This document shows, piece by piece, positions 63,266 through 64,000 of a DNA stretch of 64,000 nucleotides. The notes beneath the pieces are model-generated. The model did no database searches, was not told where the DNA came from, and worked only from the letters and a program-made list of their open reading frames with translations. A program made the translations under genes and the position numbers. The stretch is from assembly GCA_944323655.1 (NCBI GenBank), contig CALUTL010000004.1, forward strand, positions 1 through 64,000, given 5' to 3'. Source of the DNA: Candidatus Gastranaerophilales bacterium (GTDB taxonomy: Bacteria > Cyanobacteriota > Vampirovibrionia > Gastranaerophilales > Gastranaerophilaceae). Numbering within the stretch: the first letter of the stretch is position 1; each line of letters begins with the position of its first letter.

Positions 63266-64000
63266 ATGACTGCAATAGCGATAATTTTATTAATAGTATG
63301 GCTTTTTGTAATTCAAAGCAAATTAAATGAGCTTTCAGACTCAATTAAATCATTGAAAGAAAACTTTTTAAAAGACAAGATTTTACCTAAAAAAGCTGAC
63401 AATCTGGCAGAACCGGAAGTTGCATTACAAAAGATTGACTACGAGGAATCCGAAAAATTATCTGAACCCGAGTCAATAAGTGATATTCCCGATGATTATT
63501 TCTTCAAAGAAAAAAATAACAGCAAGCCCGCAGAAACATCAGCGCAGATTTTGCCAAAAGAAAAGAAACCGACAACATTTGAAAATCTGTTTTTGGGAAA
63601 CATTTTCAACAAAATCGGAGCGCTTGCAATCCTTATCGGGCTTGTAATTCTTATCAAACTTGTTTTGCCGTATTTTGTATTTACAGCTGAATTAAAAATA
63701 ATCCTTGGATACTTGGCCGGATTCGGGATGATAATAGGTGCATTGAAGCTTAATTCAAAAGCCAATCAGAAAAGTTTTTCGGAAGTTCTTTTAGGAACGG
63801 GCTTTGGCGCACTTTTCATTTCCACATACTGCGCAAGCGGAATTTTTGAATTTTTCGATTTAAGCCAGACCGTAATTATCGCATCAGCGATTTTGCTTGC
63901 GGCTTTTTACTTGGCAGACAAGCTTAAAACAGTATCAATGCTTGTAATAAGCCTTCTTGCGGCTTACATAAATCCGATAGTATTTAACTTTGAGTTTGAT
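63266..64000 (+). CDS. DUF2339 membrane protein, partial (runs off the window)
   Basis: ATG at 63266 follows AAAGGGG. At least 245 codons are open to the window end. An N-terminal helix, a charged linker of about 90 residues and then NLFLGNIFNKIGALAILIGL followed by at least three more hydrophobic helices match DUF2339 (large polytopic membrane proteins). The C-terminal part lies outside the window, so length is unknown. Function unknown for the family. Confidence 0.85.
   Translation, partial: MTAIAIILLIVWLFVIQSKLNELSDSIKSLKENFLKDKILPKKADNLAEPEVALQKIDYEESEKLSEPESISDIPDDYFFKEKNNSKPAETSAQILPKEKKPTTFENLFLGNIFNKIGALAILIGLVILIKLVLPYFVFTAELKIILGYLAGFGMIIGALKLNSKANQKSFSEVLLGTGFGALFISTYCASGIFEFFDLSQTVIIASAILLAAFYLADKLKTVSMLVISLLAAYINPIVFNFEFD

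Overview
The window is AT-rich chromosomal DNA from an anaerobic, LPS-bearing Gram-negative-type bacterium. The best guess is a gut member of Gastranaerophilales (Melainabacteria/Vampirovibrionia, the non-photosynthetic sister of Cyanobacteria). This is inferred from four things: pyruvate:ferredoxin oxidoreductase as the visible central-carbon enzyme, LpxK and an MsbA-type exporter, a YidC with a large insert between its first and second membrane regions, and many small unknown proteins that start with M-[N/Q]-I-x-P-I and carry a short F-x-G/S motif soon after. No rRNA or phylogenetic marker was compared, so the assignment is tentative.

Layout. 1-342 is a 97-bp tandem array built from tRNA-Leu-like 5' pieces interrupted by a palindrome. 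705-6425 is housekeeping: rplS-rbgA-rnhB, a TPR protein and mnmG. 6444-9950 holds lineage-specific unknowns, a duplicated-domain protein, palindromic repeats, tRNA-Gln and a frameshifted HExxH protein. 10049-16484 is a galactose (Leloir) locus: galM, a sugar transporter, galK-galE-galT. 16607-22387 is an accessory block with a Caps_synth-type glycosyltransferase, membrane proteins, a gene split by an in-frame TAG, and an annexin-like protein. About 22600-35010 is a probable integrated element: adenine methylase-like protein, WG-repeat protein, short tyrosine recombinase, MerR-like regulator, PD-(D/E)XK nuclease, membrane protein, LuxR-type HTH protein, primase-polymerase/helicase, and a large serine recombinase whose ORF ends inside tRNA-Asn. 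35207-64000 returns to core genes (Bax inhibitor-1 family, mtaB, nifJ, rlmD-type, tRNA-Val, tRNA-Ala, ugd, msbA-type, DUF1015, coaE, rluB-type, ybgC-type, tRNA-Pro, yidC, queA, SLT, MCE/mlaD-type, lpxK, nth, DUF2339), interleaved with more tagged unknowns, an ADP-ribosyltransferase-like protein and HExxH proteins.

How genes work together. GalM, the transporter and GalK/E/T form a complete import-and-Leloir route. MsbA, LpxK, Ugd and the MCE protein point to an outer envelope with lipid A and lipid trafficking. The most unusual signals are: (i) a palindromic element of about 39 bp found twice inside the D-arm region of tRNA-like 5' fragments (tRNA-Leu-like array at the window start, tRNA-Pro fragment at 54866-54926); (ii) the shared N-terminal tag on many otherwise unrelated proteins; (iii) the element next to tRNA-Asn with two recombinases of different classes and a candidate nuclease/membrane-protein pair.
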